Shown here: positions 8,440 to 20,115 of the stretch, one piece after another
Position numbering within the stretch: the first letter of the stretch is position 1
Layout of the letters: every line of letters starts with the position of its first letter
Assembly: GCF_004327285.1 (NCBI RefSeq)
Contig: NZ_QJUI01000009.1
Span: 1-64,000, forward strand
Source of the DNA: Phytopseudomonas daroniae
Lineage (GTDB): Bacteria; Pseudomonadota; Gammaproteobacteria; Pseudomonadales; Pseudomonadaceae
Length of the DNA stretch: 64,000 nucleotides
Direction of reading: 5' to 3'
Made by a program: the position numbers and the translations under genes
Notes under the pieces: generated by a model
Databases searched by the model: none
The model's input: only the letters and a program-made list of their open reading frames with translations
What the model was told of the DNA's origin: nothing

Positions 8440-9858
8440 CTAGGATTCTTCCAGCATGGCCGCAACGGTTTCGCCGACCGTGCGCACCGCGGCCTCGATG
8501 CTCGCGCTGTGCCGCGAGGCATAGTTCATGCGCAGGCAGTTGCGATATTTGCCGGCTGCGGAAAAGATGCTGCCCGGCGCGATCTGCACCTTGTGCACCG
8601 CCAGTTCGCGGTTCAGGCGCTGGCTGTCGAAGCCTTCCGGCATTTCCACCCAGATCATGAAGCTGCCCTGAGGCCGGCTGACCCGCACCGACGGGGGGAA
8701 GTAACGACTCACCCAGTCGCTCATCTGATCCAGCCCGCGCGCATATTGCGCGCGCATGCGCCGCAGGTGCGGCTCGTAATGACCGCCCTCGATGTATTCG
8801 GCCAGAGCCAGTTGCGGCAACTGCGCGGTGGTGCCAGTGCCCATGTATTTCATGTGCAGCACCTGATTCAGATAACGGCCAGGTGCGATCCAGCCGACAC
8901 GCAACCCCGGCGCCAGCGTCTTGGAGAAGGAACTGCACAAGAGTACCCGACCGTCGTCATCGTAGGATTTGATGGTGCGCGGGCGCGGGTAGTGAAAGGC
9001 CAGCTCGCCATATACATCGTCTTCGATGATCGCCACATCGTGGCGTTGAGCGAGGGCCACCAGGGCGCGCTTGTTGGCCTCCGGCATGATGTAGCCCAGC
9101 GGGTTGTTGCAGTTCGGGGTGAGCTGAATGGCCTTGATCGGCCACTGCTCCAGGGCCAGTTCCAGGGCTTCCAGACTGATGCCGGTCAACGGGTCGGTCG
9201 GCAGTTCCAGCGCTTTCATGCCGAAGCCCTTGAGCGCCTGCATCACGCCATGGAAGCTCGGCGAATCGACGGCGACGATATCGCCGGGCATACAGATCGA
9301 ACGGATGGCTGCCGATAGCGCTTCGTGGCAGCCGGTGGTGATGACGATATCTTCATGAGTCAGCTGGCAGCCCGAGTCCAGTGCCAGGCGGGCGATCTGT
9401 TCGCGCAGGCGCTGGTCGCCATGAATGCTGCCGTAGGTCAGGGTCTGCAGATCCTGCTTGCGGCTCAGGCGCGACAGCGAGCGCAACAGCGGCTTGAGCG
9501 TCGGGCTGTCGATATCCGGTCGGCCGCGGCCGAGCTGGACGAAATCGTTGCGTGGCGGCAGGGAAATCTGCTCCAGCACCTGATCCCATTGCGACACCTC
9601 TACTGGCCGCTGTGGTGCCCGGCTGATCTTCGGCAGCGCCGGTTTGTCGCGGCCTTGCGGTACGAAGTAGCCGGACTTCGGCTTCGGCAGGGCGAGTCCG
9701 CGGTCTTCCAGATGCCGATAGGCCTGCTGCACCGTACTCAGGCTGACCCCATGCTCCTGGCTCAGGGCGCGTACCGAGGGCAGACGGTCGCCTGGGCGAT
9801 ACAGCCCTTGTTCGATGCGTTCGCCGAGCAGCTCGGCCAGGTTGGTATAGAGGGTCAT
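8440..9858 (-). CDS. MocR-type GntR regulator with aminotransferase domain
   Basis: A 472-residue fusion of an N-terminal GntR winged helix (LAELLGERIEQGLYRPGDRLPSVRALSQEHGVSLSTVQQAYRHLEDRG, about residues 4-65) and a fold-type I aminotransferase-like domain with the PLP lysine in SSFSKTLAPGLRVGW. MocR proteins use PLP and an amino acid or vitamin as signals to regulate, often, a divergent gene. The start at 9858 is chosen because the protein then begins just before the winged helix; the frame runs on to 9915. The divergent neighbour is the DUF1127 gene at 10038, the simplest candidate target. The effector is unknown. Confidence 0.88.
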   Translation of the reverse strand: MTLYTNLAELLGERIEQGLYRPGDRLPSVRALSQEHGVSLSTVQQAYRHLEDRGLALPKPKSGYFVPQGRDKPALPKISRAPQRPVEVSQWDQVLEQISLPPRNDFVQLGRGRPDIDSPTLKPLLRSLSRLSRKQDLQTLTYGSIHGDQRLREQIARLALDSGCQLTHEDIVITTGCHEALSAAIRSICMPGDIVAVDSPSFHGVMQALKGFGMKALELPTDPLTGISLEALELALEQWPIKAIQLTPNCNNPLGYIMPEANKRALVALAQRHDVAIIEDDVYGELAFHYPRPRTIKSYDDDGRVLLCSSFSKTLAPGLRVGWIAPGRYLNQVLHMKYMGTGTTAQLPQLALAEYIEGGHYEPHLRRMRAQYARGLDQMSDWVSRYFPPSVRVSRPQGSFMIWVEMPEGFDSQRLNRELAVHKVQIAPGSIFSAAGKYRNCLRMNYASRHSASIEAAVRTVGETVAAMLEES

Positions 9859-10037
9859 GCTCAGTACCTGTATTGAAAAAATAGAATCGGTAACCAGTAC
9901 AGATGGCTTCACCACCGACCATTCAGTTGCGCTTTTCTGATATCTGTATGGATTTAATTCTTATTTTTTGGATCTGTCATGTCTTTTCGTCGTTTGCCAT
10001 CATTATCCCCCATGAACGATAGACGCAGGAGAGCGAG
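9859..10037. promoter_or_regulatory. Divergent mocR / DUF1127 control region
   Basis: This 179-base region is clearly A+T-rich. It has CAGTACCTGTATT (9863-9875) and CAGTACAGAT (9896-9905) as partial direct repeats, and GTACAGAT pairs imperfectly with ATCTGTAT (about 9940-9947) further on. MocR regulators typically bind direct or inverted repeats in such shared promoters. The repeats are visible; the assignment as MocR operators is inference. Confidence 0.4.
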
Positions 10038-10280
10038 ATGAGTGGACTGAGCGATGTGCGATTGACCCTGAAGAGCAGCGAGCTGGATGGCTGTGCGCGT
10101 CAACGTGTGGCGGAGCTGGCGCCACCGCGTGAGGCACTGACCCATCGCTGGAAGTTGTTCATTCGCCGCCTGATGACCCGCGGTGCCTTGCGCGAGCTGA
10201 GCGATGCGCAACTGCGCGATATCGGCCTGACCCGTGAGCAGGTCAGGCAGGAAGCCTCGCTGCCGTTCTGGAAGCTGTGA
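10038..10280 (+). CDS. DUF1127 small protein
   Basis: An 80-residue basic protein whose C-terminal half is a DUF1127/YjiS-like domain (RGALRELSDAQLRDIGLTREQVRQEASLPFWK). AGGAG lies about 9 bases before the ATG. Small DUF1127 proteins in alphaproteobacteria bind RNA or influence phosphate and carbon metabolism; roles in Pseudomonas are not settled. It is divergent from the MocR-type regulator, which suggests co-regulation. Confidence 0.85.
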   Translation: MSGLSDVRLTLKSSELDGCARQRVAELAPPREALTHRWKLFIRRLMTRGALRELSDAQLRDIGLTREQVRQEASLPFWKL

Positions 10281-10468
10281 CTGGTGGCTCAGGTTGCATC
10301 TGTAGCCTGGATTAGCCGCAGACGTAATCCGGGGAGCGATCAGAAGTGCATCCCGCATTCCCTTGGCTGATCACCCGCAGGCGGCTCCTGCAAAGTGAGA
10401 TCGCAGTCAATCTCGTAGGAGCCGGGGGCGCGCCTAGCCCTTGCCGGCGATGCTTTTGCTGGATGCTG
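10281..10468. other. Intergenic region with repeats
   Basis: A 188-base gap. It contains the inverted copy of the 29-bp repeat at 10302-10330 and a REP-like CTCGTAGGAGCCGGGGGCGC segment around 10411-10430. No gene is apparent. Confidence 0.5.
10302..10330 (-). repeat. 29-bp dispersed repeat, copy 2 (inverted)
   Basis: The reverse complement of this segment equals 3198-3226 except for one base (T for C at the ninth position). It lies 22 bases after the DUF1127 stop codon. Confidence 0.75.
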
Positions 10469-11782
10469 TCAGGCCAGCTCTTTGAGGCGGTGCCAGAGCA
10501 TGCCCAGGGCCAGCAGTGGTGAGCGCAGGTAGCGGCCGCCGGGGAAGGTCATGTGCGGCACCTTGGCGAACAGCTCGAAGCCGCCGCCAGCCTGCCCGGC
10601 GATGGCCTCGCCGAGCAGTTTGCCGGCCAGGTGCGTGGCGTTGACGCCATGGCCCGAGTAGGCCTGGGCATAGAATACGTTTGGCTGATCCTTCAACTGG
10701 CCAATCTGCGGCAGGCGGTTGGCACCGATACCGATCATGCCGCCCCATTGATAGTCGATGCGCACGTCGTCCAGCTGCGGAAAGACCGCCAGCATCTTTG
10801 GCCGCATATAGGCGGCGATATCGGACGGGTCGCGCCCCGAATAATGGCAGGCGCCGCCGAACAGCAAGCGACGGTCGGCCGAGAGACGGTAGTAGTCGAG
10901 CGCTACCCGCTGGTCACAGAGCGCCATGTTCTGCGGGATCAGGGTACTGGCTTGCTCTTCGCTCAACGGCTCGGTGGCGATGATATAGCTGCCGGCCGGC
11001 AATACCTGGCCGCCCAGCGTCGGGTTCAGATCATCTATATAGGCGTTGCAACCCAGCACCAGTTGCGCCGCGCGCACCACGCCCTGAGCCGTGTATACGC
11101 GGATTTCCTTGCCATAGTCGATGCGCGTGGCCGGTGAATGCTCGAACAGACGCACGCCCAGGCTCTGCGCCGCGGCAGCTTCGCCCAGGGCCAGGTTGAG
11201 TGGGTGCAGGTGGCCCGAACCCATGTCGATCAGGCCGCCGACATAGCGGCTCGAGCCGACCACCTCGTGCATCTGTTCCGGTTGCAGCAGGCGCAGTTCG
11301 TGACGATAGCCGAGGCTCTGCAGTTCGGCGGCGTCTTCGGCGAAGCCAGCCAGGTCGCGGGGCTTGTTGGCCAGGTCGCAGTAGCCCCAGGTGAGATCGC
11401 AGGCGATGTCGAACTGCTCGACCCGGCGGCGCACGATTTCCACCGCTTCCAGACCCATCAGCTTCAGCTCGCGCACGCCGCTGGCGCCGATCACCGACTC
11501 GAACCGCTCGACGCCGTGGCCGACGCCGCGAATCAGCTGTCCGCCGTTGCGCCCGCTGGCGCCCCAGCCGATCCGATGGGCTTCCAGCAACACCACCGAG
11601 AGGCCTTTCTGGGCGAGCTCGATGGCTGTGTTCAGGCCGGAGAAGCCACCGCCGACGATGCACACATCGACGCGCTGCTCACCGTGCAGAGCCGGGTAAT
11701 CGAGCTGCAGATTGGCGCTCGCGGCGTAGTAGGACGGGGCATGCTCGGCGCTATGAACCGGCGGGTTGGCACGGGCGGTCAT
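10469..11782 (-). CDS. FAD-dependent amine oxidase, PuuB/PauB type
   Basis: A 437-residue flavoprotein of the DAO family with the dinucleotide-binding start VCIVGGGFSGLNTAIELA and, further on, RIGWGASGRNGGQL. This is the pattern of gamma-glutamylputrescine oxidase (PuuB) and the Pseudomonas PauB paralogues, which oxidise glutamylated or free amines to aldehydes and hydrogen peroxide. The aldehyde would be the substrate of KauB (3900-5393). The ATG at 11782 gives the normal N-terminus (MTARANPPVHSAEHAPSYYA); the open frame extends to 12085 without family-like sequence. Which PauB paralogue this is cannot be told by eye. Confidence 0.85.
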   Translation of the reverse strand: MTARANPPVHSAEHAPSYYAASANLQLDYPALHGEQRVDVCIVGGGFSGLNTAIELAQKGLSVVLLEAHRIGWGASGRNGGQLIRGVGHGVERFESVIGASGVRELKLMGLEAVEIVRRRVEQFDIACDLTWGYCDLANKPRDLAGFAEDAAELQSLGYRHELRLLQPEQMHEVVGSSRYVGGLIDMGSGHLHPLNLALGEAAAAQSLGVRLFEHSPATRIDYGKEIRVYTAQGVVRAAQLVLGCNAYIDDLNPTLGGQVLPAGSYIIATEPLSEEQASTLIPQNMALCDQRVALDYYRLSADRRLLFGGACHYSGRDPSDIAAYMRPKMLAVFPQLDDVRIDYQWGGMIGIGANRLPQIGQLKDQPNVFYAQAYSGHGVNATHLAGKLLGEAIAGQAGGGFELFAKVPHMTFPGGRYLRSPLLALGMLWHRLKELA

Positions 11783-11939
11783 GTGCGAAATCCTGAGTTT
11801 TCTGTTTGTAAAAATTGACAAAGCATAAGCGTTGACTTTACTCGGCGCCAACCCGCGATGGCGTTTGGATAATGCTGCTGCCATATCCTTTGCGGCGGGC
11901 GGGCTCGCCTGTACCATGCGCGGCATCCGTTTCCGAGCC
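11783..11939. promoter_or_regulatory. Divergent promoter region, PuuB-type oxidase / YkgJ protein
   Basis: The segment contains GTTTGTAAAAATTGACAAAG (11802-11821), which includes the dyad TTTGT/ACAAA and an A+T-rich core suitable for a -10 element. Its TTGTAAA...TGA resembles the pauR promoter dyad region. The weak similarity makes a shared PauR operator possible but unproven. Confidence 0.35.
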
Positions 11940-12299
11940 ATGACCATGAGCTGCACCAGCCGCAAGATCGACCTTCTGCGCCGACAGATCCCGCGCTTCG
12001 ACTGCGTGCCCGGCTGCCACGATTGTTGCGGCCCGGTGACCGCCTCGTCGGAAGAAATGTCGCGCCTGCCGCGCAAGACCGCCACCGAGCAGGACGCCGC
12101 CCTGGCCGACTACAACTGCGTGCACCTCGGCCCTCAGGGCTGCCAGGTGTATGACCAGCGCCCGCTGATCTGTCGCCTGTTCGGCACCACCGCCAGCCTG
12201 CCGTGCCCCCACGGTCGTGGGCCCGAGCAGCCAATCGAAGCGAGCGTGGAGCGCCAGGTGCATCAGCTCATCGCCAGTACGCGGCAGGTGCTGGTCTAG
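11940..12299 (+). CDS. YkgJ-family cysteine-cluster protein
   Basis: A 119-residue protein with the YkgJ/UPF0153 cysteine pattern: CVPGCHDCC near the N-terminus, then YNCVHLGPQGCQVYDQRPLICRLFG. These cysteines are thought to bind zinc or an iron-sulfur centre; no reaction is known for most members. The start is uncertain among ATGs at 11916, 11940 and 11946, none with a strong ribosome-binding site; 11940 places the start shortly before the conserved SCTSRKIDLLR. It is divergent from the PuuB-type oxidase and convergent with lrp. Confidence 0.78.
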   Translation: MTMSCTSRKIDLLRRQIPRFDCVPGCHDCCGPVTASSEEMSRLPRKTATEQDAALADYNCVHLGPQGCQVYDQRPLICRLFGTTASLPCPHGRGPEQPIEASVERQVHQLIASTRQVLV

Positions 12300-12350
12300 G
12301 GCCTGTCAGCGCTGCTGCGCAAGCGTCTTTATCAAGCTCGGTCAGGTCAT

Positions 12351-12839
12351 TTACTCCGGCACCGGCAGCGCCAAACTTTCCTTCACCTCTTCCATCACGA
12401 TATAGCTCTTCGACTCGCGCACATGGGGCAGCTTGAGGAGGATGTCGCCGAGCAGCTTGCGGTAGCTGGCCATCTCGTTGATGCGCGCCTTCACCAGGTA
12501 GTCGAAGTCGCCGGATACCAGATGGCACTCCAGTACGTGGGGCAATTTCAGTACGGCGCGGCGGAAGTCTTCGAAGGTGTCGCCGGATTTGTAGTCCAGG
12601 CTGATCTCCACGAACACCAGCAGGCTGGCCTTGAGGTTCTGCGGGTTGAGGCGGGCGTGGTAACCCATGATGATGCCTTCGCGCTCCAGGCGGCGGACGC
12701 GTTCGGTGCAGGGCGTGGTGGACAAACCGACCCGCTCGCCCAGTTCGGTGAAGGAGATGCGTCCGTCCTCCTGGAGGATGCGCAGGATGTTGCGATCGAT
12801 CTTGTCCAGCTCGCGGCGGCTCTGGTGTTGCGTACGCAT
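12351..12839 (-). CDS. lrp: Leucine-responsive regulatory protein Lrp (DadR)
   Basis: A 162-residue Lrp/AsnC regulator: N-terminal helix-turn-helix (LDKIDRNILRILQEDGRISFTELGERVGLSTTPCTERVRRLEREGII) and C-terminal RAM ligand-binding domain (LVFVEISL, VLECHLVSGDFDYLVKARI). It is divergent from dadA, as in other pseudomonads, where Lrp/DadR activates dadAX in response to alanine. The start at 12839 follows the family; the frame continues to 12887. The shared 155-base upstream region presumably carries Lrp sites. Confidence 0.92.
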   Translation of the reverse strand: MRTQHQSRRELDKIDRNILRILQEDGRISFTELGERVGLSTTPCTERVRRLEREGIIMGYHARLNPQNLKASLLVFVEISLDYKSGDTFEDFRRAVLKLPHVLECHLVSGDFDYLVKARINEMASYRKLLGDILLKLPHVRESKSYIVMEEVKESLALPVPE

Positions 12840-12994
12840 GATCGGCGCCCCTCCATGAAAGGCTGTTAAACCCAGAATTCTCTTCAAATATAGGCCTGTA
12901 TACAGTGAAAAGCACTGCCATTCACTTTCTATACTGTACGCATCGACTTCTCAAATCGTAATACGCCAGTGCATCGTCGCGGCGAGGAGGAAAT

Positions 12995-14293
12995 ATGCGG
13001 GTTCTGGTGCTTGGTAGCGGTGTGATCGGTACGACCAGTGCGTACTACCTGGCCCGTCAGGGTTTCGAGGTGGTGGTGGTGGATCGCCAGAACGGCCCTG
13101 CCCTGGAAACCAGTTTCGCCAACGCCGGCCAGGTGTCGCCGGGTTATGCCTCGCCCTGGGCTGCGCCGGGCGTGCCGCTGAAAGCCATCAAGTGGTTGTT
13201 GCAGAAGCACGCACCGCTGGCCATCAAGGCCAGCGCCGATATCGACCAGTACCTGTGGATGGCGCAGATGCTGCGCAACTGCACCGCCAGCCGTTACGCG
13301 GTGAACAAGGAGCGCATGGTGCGGCTGTCCGAGTACAGCCGTGATTGCCTAGACGAGCTGCGTGCGGAAACCGGCCTCGCCTATGAAGGCCGTCAGCTTG
13401 GCACCACGCAACTTTTTCGTACTCAGGCGCAGTTGGACAACGCGGCCAAGGACATCGCTGTACTGAAAGAGTCCGGTGTGCCTTACGAGTTGCTCGACCG
13501 TGCTGGCATCGCCAAGGTCGAGCCGGCCCTGGCCAGCGTCACCGATAAGCTCGTAGGTGCCCTGCGCCTGCCTAACGACCAGACCGGCGATTGCCAGATG
13601 TTCACCCGCAAGCTGGCCGATATGGCGGCTGCGCTGGGCGTGCAGTTCCGTTTCGGTCAGAACATCCAGCGTCTGGATTTCGCCGGGGATCGCATCAATG
13701 GGGTGTGGATCGACGGCAAACTGGAAACCGCCGACCGTTACGTGCTGGCGCTGGGCAGCTACAGCCCGCAACTGCTCAAGCCGCTGGGTATACGCGCGCC
13801 GGTGTATCCGCTCAAGGGCTACTCGCTGACGGTGCCGATCACCAACCCGGACATGGCGCCGACGTCGACCATTCTCGACGAGACCTACAAGGTCGCCATC
13901 ACCCGCTTCGACCAGCGCATTCGCGTTGGCGGCATGGCCGAGATCGCCGGCTTCGACCTGAGCCTCGACCCGCGTCGACGGGAAACCCTGGAGATGATCG
14001 TCGGTGATCTCTACCCCGAGGGCGGTGACCTGAGCCAGGCGGACTTCTGGACGGGGCTGCGTCCGGCGACGCCGGATGGCACGCCGATCGTGGGCGCAAC
14101 GCCGTATCGAAACCTGTTTCTGAACACCGGACACGGTACCCTAGGCTGGACCATGGCCTGTGGCTCCGGGCGTTTCCTTGCTGACATCATCGCCAGGAAG
14201 CGTCCGCAGATCAGCAGCGAAGGCCTGGATATTTCCCGTTATGGCACAACCAAGGAGTCGAACACGCATGTCCATACAGCGCCTGCGAACTGA
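12995..14293 (+). CDS. dadA: D-amino acid dehydrogenase, small subunit
   Basis: A 432-residue FAD enzyme that oxidatively deaminates D-alanine and other D-amino acids and passes electrons to the respiratory chain. It begins with the FAD fold [21 protein letters not shown] and ends with the family's [21 protein letters not shown] strong AGGAGG lies just before the ATG. It starts a probable operon with ridA (overlapping its end) and dadX, which makes D-alanine from L-alanine. Lrp is divergent. Confidence 0.96.
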   Translation: MRVLVLGSGVIGTTSAYYLARQGFEVVVVDRQNGPALETSFANAGQVSPGYASPWAAPGVPLKAIKWLLQKHAPLAIKASADIDQYLWMAQMLRNCTASRYAVNKERMVRLSEYSRDCLDELRAETGLAYEGRQLGTTQLFRTQAQLDNAAKDIAVLKESGVPYELLDRAGIAKVEPALASVTDKLVGALRLPNDQTGDCQMFTRKLADMAAALGVQFRFGQNIQRLDFAGDRINGVWIDGKLETADRYVLALGSYSPQLLKPLGIRAPVYPLKGYSLTVPITNPDMAPTSTILDETYKVAITRFDQRIRVGGMAEIAGFDLSLDPRRRETLEMIVGDLYPEGGDLSQADFWTGLRPATPDGTPIVGATPYRNLFLNTGHGTLGWTMACGSGRFLADIIARKRPQISSEGLDISRYGTTKESNTHVHTAPAN

Positions 14294-14618
14294 ACCGCGT
14301 CTGAGCGAAATCGTCATTCACAACGGTACCGTCTACCTGGCCGGCCAACTGGATGAAGACCATAGCGAAGGCATCGAAGCCCAGACCAAAGCGACGCTGG
14401 ACAGCATCGACGCCTTCCTGGCCGAAGCCGGTACCGACAAGTCGCGCATTCTGTCGATCACCATCTTTCTCAAGAACATCGATGATCGCGAAGGTCTGAA
14501 CAAGGTCTGGGATTCCTGGGTGCCCGCCGGTAATTCACCAGCCCGCGCCTGCGTCGAGGCCAAGCTGTATTCGCCGGACGTACTCGTGGAGATGACCGTG
14601 ATTGCTGCTTTACCCTAA
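14268..14618 (+). CDS. RidA-family enamine/imine deaminase
   Basis: A 116-residue RidA/YjgF protein ([70 protein letters not shown]) with the conserved arginine of the active-site cleft (PARAC). It overlaps the end of dadA by 26 bases in another frame, with AAGGAG before the ATG at 14268. RidA proteins hydrolyse reactive 2-aminoacrylate and other imines; here the imino acid produced by DadA is the obvious substrate, an inference from the operon. Confidence 0.9.
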   Translation: MSIQRLRTEPRLSEIVIHNGTVYLAGQLDEDHSEGIEAQTKATLDSIDAFLAEAGTDKSRILSITIFLKNIDDREGLNKVWDSWVPAGNSPARACVEAKLYSPDVLVEMTVIAALP

Positions 14619-14680
14619 GGGCCGGCTCACGATCTACCGAGTTGTTCCGACTGCAATAAGGCAAAAGCAGCCATTGAGCT

Positions 14681-14765
14681 GCAAGCCACAAGCTTCAAGC
14701 TACAAGATAGAAGCAAGAGCAATGGAGCGCTCCGAGCCGCTTTTAACTTGCCGCTTGTGGCTGCT
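14681..14765. repeat. Intergenic inverted repeat between ridA and dadX
   Basis: AGCCACAAGC at 14684-14693 pairs with GCTTGTGGCT at 14753-14762. Between them lie AAGCTTCAAGCTACAAG and the palindrome GGAGCGCTCC. A related CAAGCTTCAAG-type string occurs at about 5405 and 40926, so this looks like a family of dispersed elements. It separates dadX from the upstream pair and could lower read-through. Confidence 0.6.
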
Positions 14766-14806
14766 ATCGCCTTGTTGTGTGTCTTCTTCCGTCATTCGAG
14801 ATAACC

Positions 14807-15880
14807 ATGCGTCCCGCCCGTGCCTTGATCGATCTGCAAGCCCTTCGTCACAACTACCAATTGGCCCGTGAACTGTCCGGTGCGCGCGCGCTGGCGGTGA
14901 TCAAGGCGGATGCCTATGGGCATGGCGCGGTGCGCTGCGCCCAGGCGCTGCAGGACGAAGCCGACGGCTTCGCCGTGGCCTGTATCGAAGAAGCGCTGCA
15001 ACTGCGCGAGGCCGGTATTCGTGGGCCGATTCTGCTGCTCGAAGGGTTCTTCGAGGCCAGTGAGTTGGCGTTGATCGATCAGCACGACCTATGGTGCGTG
15101 GTACATGCCCAGTGGCAGCTCGAAGCCATCGAGCAGGCCGAATTGACGCAACCTCTGACTCTCTGGCTGAAACTCGACAGCGGCATGCACCGCGTCGGTT
15201 TTCATCCAGCCGATTATCAGGCTGCTTACAGGCGCCTGCTGGCCAGCGGCAAGGTGGCGAAGATCGTCTTGATGAGCCACTTCTCCCGCGCCGACGAGCT
15301 CGATAGTTCGCGTAGCGACGAGCAACTGGCGGTGTTCCAGCAGGCCCGTGAGGGGCTGGCTGCGGAGGTCAGCCTGCGCAACTCGCCAGCGCTGCTGGGT
15401 TGGCCGAGCATTCCCAGTGACTGGGTACGCCCCGGCATCATGCTCTACGGCGCCACGCCTTTCGAGCAGGCTCACGATGTGGCTTCCCGCCTGCAGCCGG
15501 TGATGACGCTGGAGTCCCGGGTGATCAGCGTGCGCGATCTGCTGGCAGGAGAACCCGTCGGTTACGGCGCGCGCTTCACCAGCGAACGCGCTACCCGGGT
15601 GGGGGTGGTCGCCATGGGCTATGCGGATGGCTATCCGCGTCATGCTCCGACCGGCACGCCGGTGCTGATCGACGGCTTGCCATCGCGAATCATCGGCCGT
15701 GTATCGATGGACATGCTCACCGTCGACCTCAGCGATCTGCCAGGCGCAGGCCTGGGCAGCCGTGTCGAATTCTGGGGCCGTGGCGTGCTGGCCAGTGACG
15801 TAGCCGTCGCGGCGGGTACCATTCCCTATCAGCTGTTCTGCAACGTACGACGCGTGCCGCTTATCTATAGCGATAGCTAA
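14807..15880 (+). CDS. dadX: Catabolic alanine racemase
   Basis: A 357-residue PLP-dependent alanine racemase. The PLP lysine is K33 ([11 protein letters not shown]) and the opposing catalytic tyrosine is Y253 (VGYGARFT), the same numbers as in P. aeruginosa DadX. It converts L-alanine to D-alanine for DadA. I chose the ATG at 14807 to match this numbering and because GAG precedes it by 7 bases; the frame opens at 14777. It lies 188 bases after ridA. Confidence 0.96.
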   Translation: MRPARALIDLQALRHNYQLARELSGARALAVIKADAYGHGAVRCAQALQDEADGFAVACIEEALQLREAGIRGPILLLEGFFEASELALIDQHDLWCVVHAQWQLEAIEQAELTQPLTLWLKLDSGMHRVGFHPADYQAAYRRLLASGKVAKIVLMSHFSRADELDSSRSDEQLAVFQQAREGLAAEVSLRNSPALLGWPSIPSDWVRPGIMLYGATPFEQAHDVASRLQPVMTLESRVISVRDLLAGEPVGYGARFTSERATRVGVVAMGYADGYPRHAPTGTPVLIDGLPSRIIGRVSMDMLTVDLSDLPGAGLGSRVEFWGRGVLASDVAVAAGTIPYQLFCNVRRVPLIYSDS

Positions 15881-15896
15881 GCCAGGGTGTTTCGAG

Positions 15897-15925
15897 GTGT
15901 TCAGACTGTTGTAAATACTGAACAC
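15897..15925. promoter_or_regulatory. Inverted repeat at the pauR promoter
   Basis: GTGTTCAG (15897-15904) and CTGAACAC (15918-15925) form a perfect 8-bp inverted repeat with a 13-base spacer. ACTGTTG also occurs twice in direct orientation (15905-15911 and 15924-15930). The dyad lies 50-78 bases before the proposed TTG start. It is a candidate autoregulatory operator for PauR; binding is inferred only from position. Confidence 0.5.
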
Positions 15926-15974
15926 TGTTGCCATGATACGGCCAATTCCATGTCTTCCCTGGGGGCATCCTGCA

Positions 15975-16523
15975 TTGGACGTCGGTCTACGCCTGCAATC
16001 CATCCGTAAGCTCAAAGGGCTTTCCCAGCGCGAACTCGCCAAGCGGGCGGGGGTTACCAACAGCACCATCTCGATGATCGAGAAGAACAGCGTAAGCCCC
16101 TCGATCAGTTCGCTGAAGAAGGTGCTGGCGGGCATTCCCATGTCCCTGGTGGAATTCTTTTCCCTGGAAGCCGAGCAGGACAATCAGGTGCAGGTGGTCT
16201 ATCGCGCCAGCGAGCTGACCGACATCCATAGCGGTGCGATCACCATGAAACTGATCGGCAAGGCTCACCCGAGCCGGGCCATTTCCTTTCTCGACGAAAC
16301 CTACCCGCCACACAGCGATACCGGCCTGGAGATGTACACCCACGAGGGCGAGGAGACCGGCATGCTGGTCGAAGGGCGTCTCGAACTTACGGTCGGTGAC
16401 GAGGTGTTCATTCTCGAAAGCGGCGACAGCTACTACTTCGAGAGCAGCAAGCCCCATCGTTTTCGCAATCCCTTCGATCAACCGGCCCGGTTGATCAGCG
16501 CGACCACGCCGGCGAACTTCTAG
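15975..16523 (+). CDS. pauR: PauR-type XRE-cupin repressor of polyamine catabolism
   Basis: A 182-residue regulator with an N-terminal XRE helix-turn-helix (LRLQSIRKLKGLSQRELAKRAGVTNSTISMIEKNSVSPSISSLKKVL) and a C-terminal cupin (TGLEMYTHEGEETGMLVEG, LESGDSYYFESSKPHRFRNP). The same architecture is found in PuuR and PauR, which repress polyamine catabolic genes until putrescine or cadaverine accumulates. I propose the TTG at 15975: GGGGG lies 10 bases before it and the length then matches PauR. An ATG at 15933 is in frame but has no ribosome-binding site and adds 14 unrelated residues. Likely targets include kauB and the PuuB-type oxidase. Confidence 0.87.
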   Translation: MDVGLRLQSIRKLKGLSQRELAKRAGVTNSTISMIEKNSVSPSISSLKKVLAGIPMSLVEFFSLEAEQDNQVQVVYRASELTDIHSGAITMKLIGKAHPSRAISFLDETYPPHSDTGLEMYTHEGEETGMLVEGRLELTVGDEVFILESGDSYYFESSKPHRFRNPFDQPARLISATTPANF

Positions 16524-16702
16524 AAAAACCGCGACCTGCCACGCCTGGCGCGTGGCAATCTGCGACACCGTTGATCTGCGTCACGAGATCGATAACCCTG
16601 CGACAAGTTGGGTCATGTCCGGCGTTTTGGCCAGTCGTTATACTTCGCGGGCTCGCGAAACCGTGGCCGCGAGCGTGACTAGCCACCCATGAGGGCATCT
16701 GT

Positions 16703-17125
16703 GTGAACCCAATTAGAAGCATGCTGGTAGTGCCGGCAATTGCCCTGGCGCTATGGGCCGTGAATGCCCAGGCTACCGCCGACGAGGCGATTGCCGAGCG
16801 GATCAAACCCGTCGGGCAAGTGTGTATTTCCGGGCAGGAATGCAAGGGTGTCGAGGCCGTTGCCGCGGTTACCGGCGGTGCCACGCGCAGCGCCGACGAT
16901 ATCGTCGCCAGGCACTGCACTGCCTGCCACACACCGGGGCTGCTTGGTGCACCGAAGATCGGCGACACCGCTGCCTGGAAAACTCGGGCAGACGAGCTGG
17001 GCGGTATGGACGGCATCCTCGCCAAGGCGATTTCCGGCATCAACGCCATGCCGCCGAAGGGCACGTGCGGCGACTGTTCGGATGACGAGCTGCGTGCCGC
17101 CATCGGGAAAATGTCCGGTCTGTAA
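16703..17125 (+). CDS. cycB: Cytochrome c5 family protein
   Basis: A 140-residue exported monohaem cytochrome starting at a GTG (GAGGG 9 bases upstream). It has a signal peptide (MLVVPAIALALWAVNAQA), the haem motif C72-T-A-C75-H76 (HCTACH), the axial methionine M116 in INAMPPKGTC and the C122/C125 pair typical of cytochrome c5. It carries electrons in the periplasm. A separate short cysteine pair in CISGQEC precedes the domain. It is followed by a terminator and looks monocistronic. Confidence 0.87.
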   Translation: MNPIRSMLVVPAIALALWAVNAQATADEAIAERIKPVGQVCISGQECKGVEAVAAVTGGATRSADDIVARHCTACHTPGLLGAPKIGDTAAWKTRADELGGMDGILAKAISGINAMPPKGTCGDCSDDELRAAIGKMSGL

Positions 17126-17148
17126 GCGGCGAATTTCCCGCCTGACAG

Positions 17149-17173
17149 AGCCGCCTCAGGGCGGCTTTGTCGT
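17149..17173 (+). terminator. Rho-independent terminator after cycB
   Basis: AGCCGCC (17149-17155) and GGCGGCT (17160-17166) form a G+C-rich stem with a 4-base loop, followed by a short T-rich tract (TTGTCGTTG). Confidence 0.7.
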
Positions 17174-17255
17174 TGCAGCGTGACGAGAATATGCAGCAAA
17201 AGGCGTGTTGGGCAGTCCAACGGACACTGCCGTGTCCATTTGCCTGGAGAGCTGC

Positions 17256-19992
<2,737 letters not shown>

Positions 19993-20115
19993 TCAAAATG
20001 CCGATCATTTGTAGCGAAACCGCACGCGGGGCAGGTGAGCGTCCGACGGCTGACGCGCTTGGGATGCCCGTGGGCCGATGACACAGCCGCTCTCGATCCC
20101 GATTAATCCAGAGGA

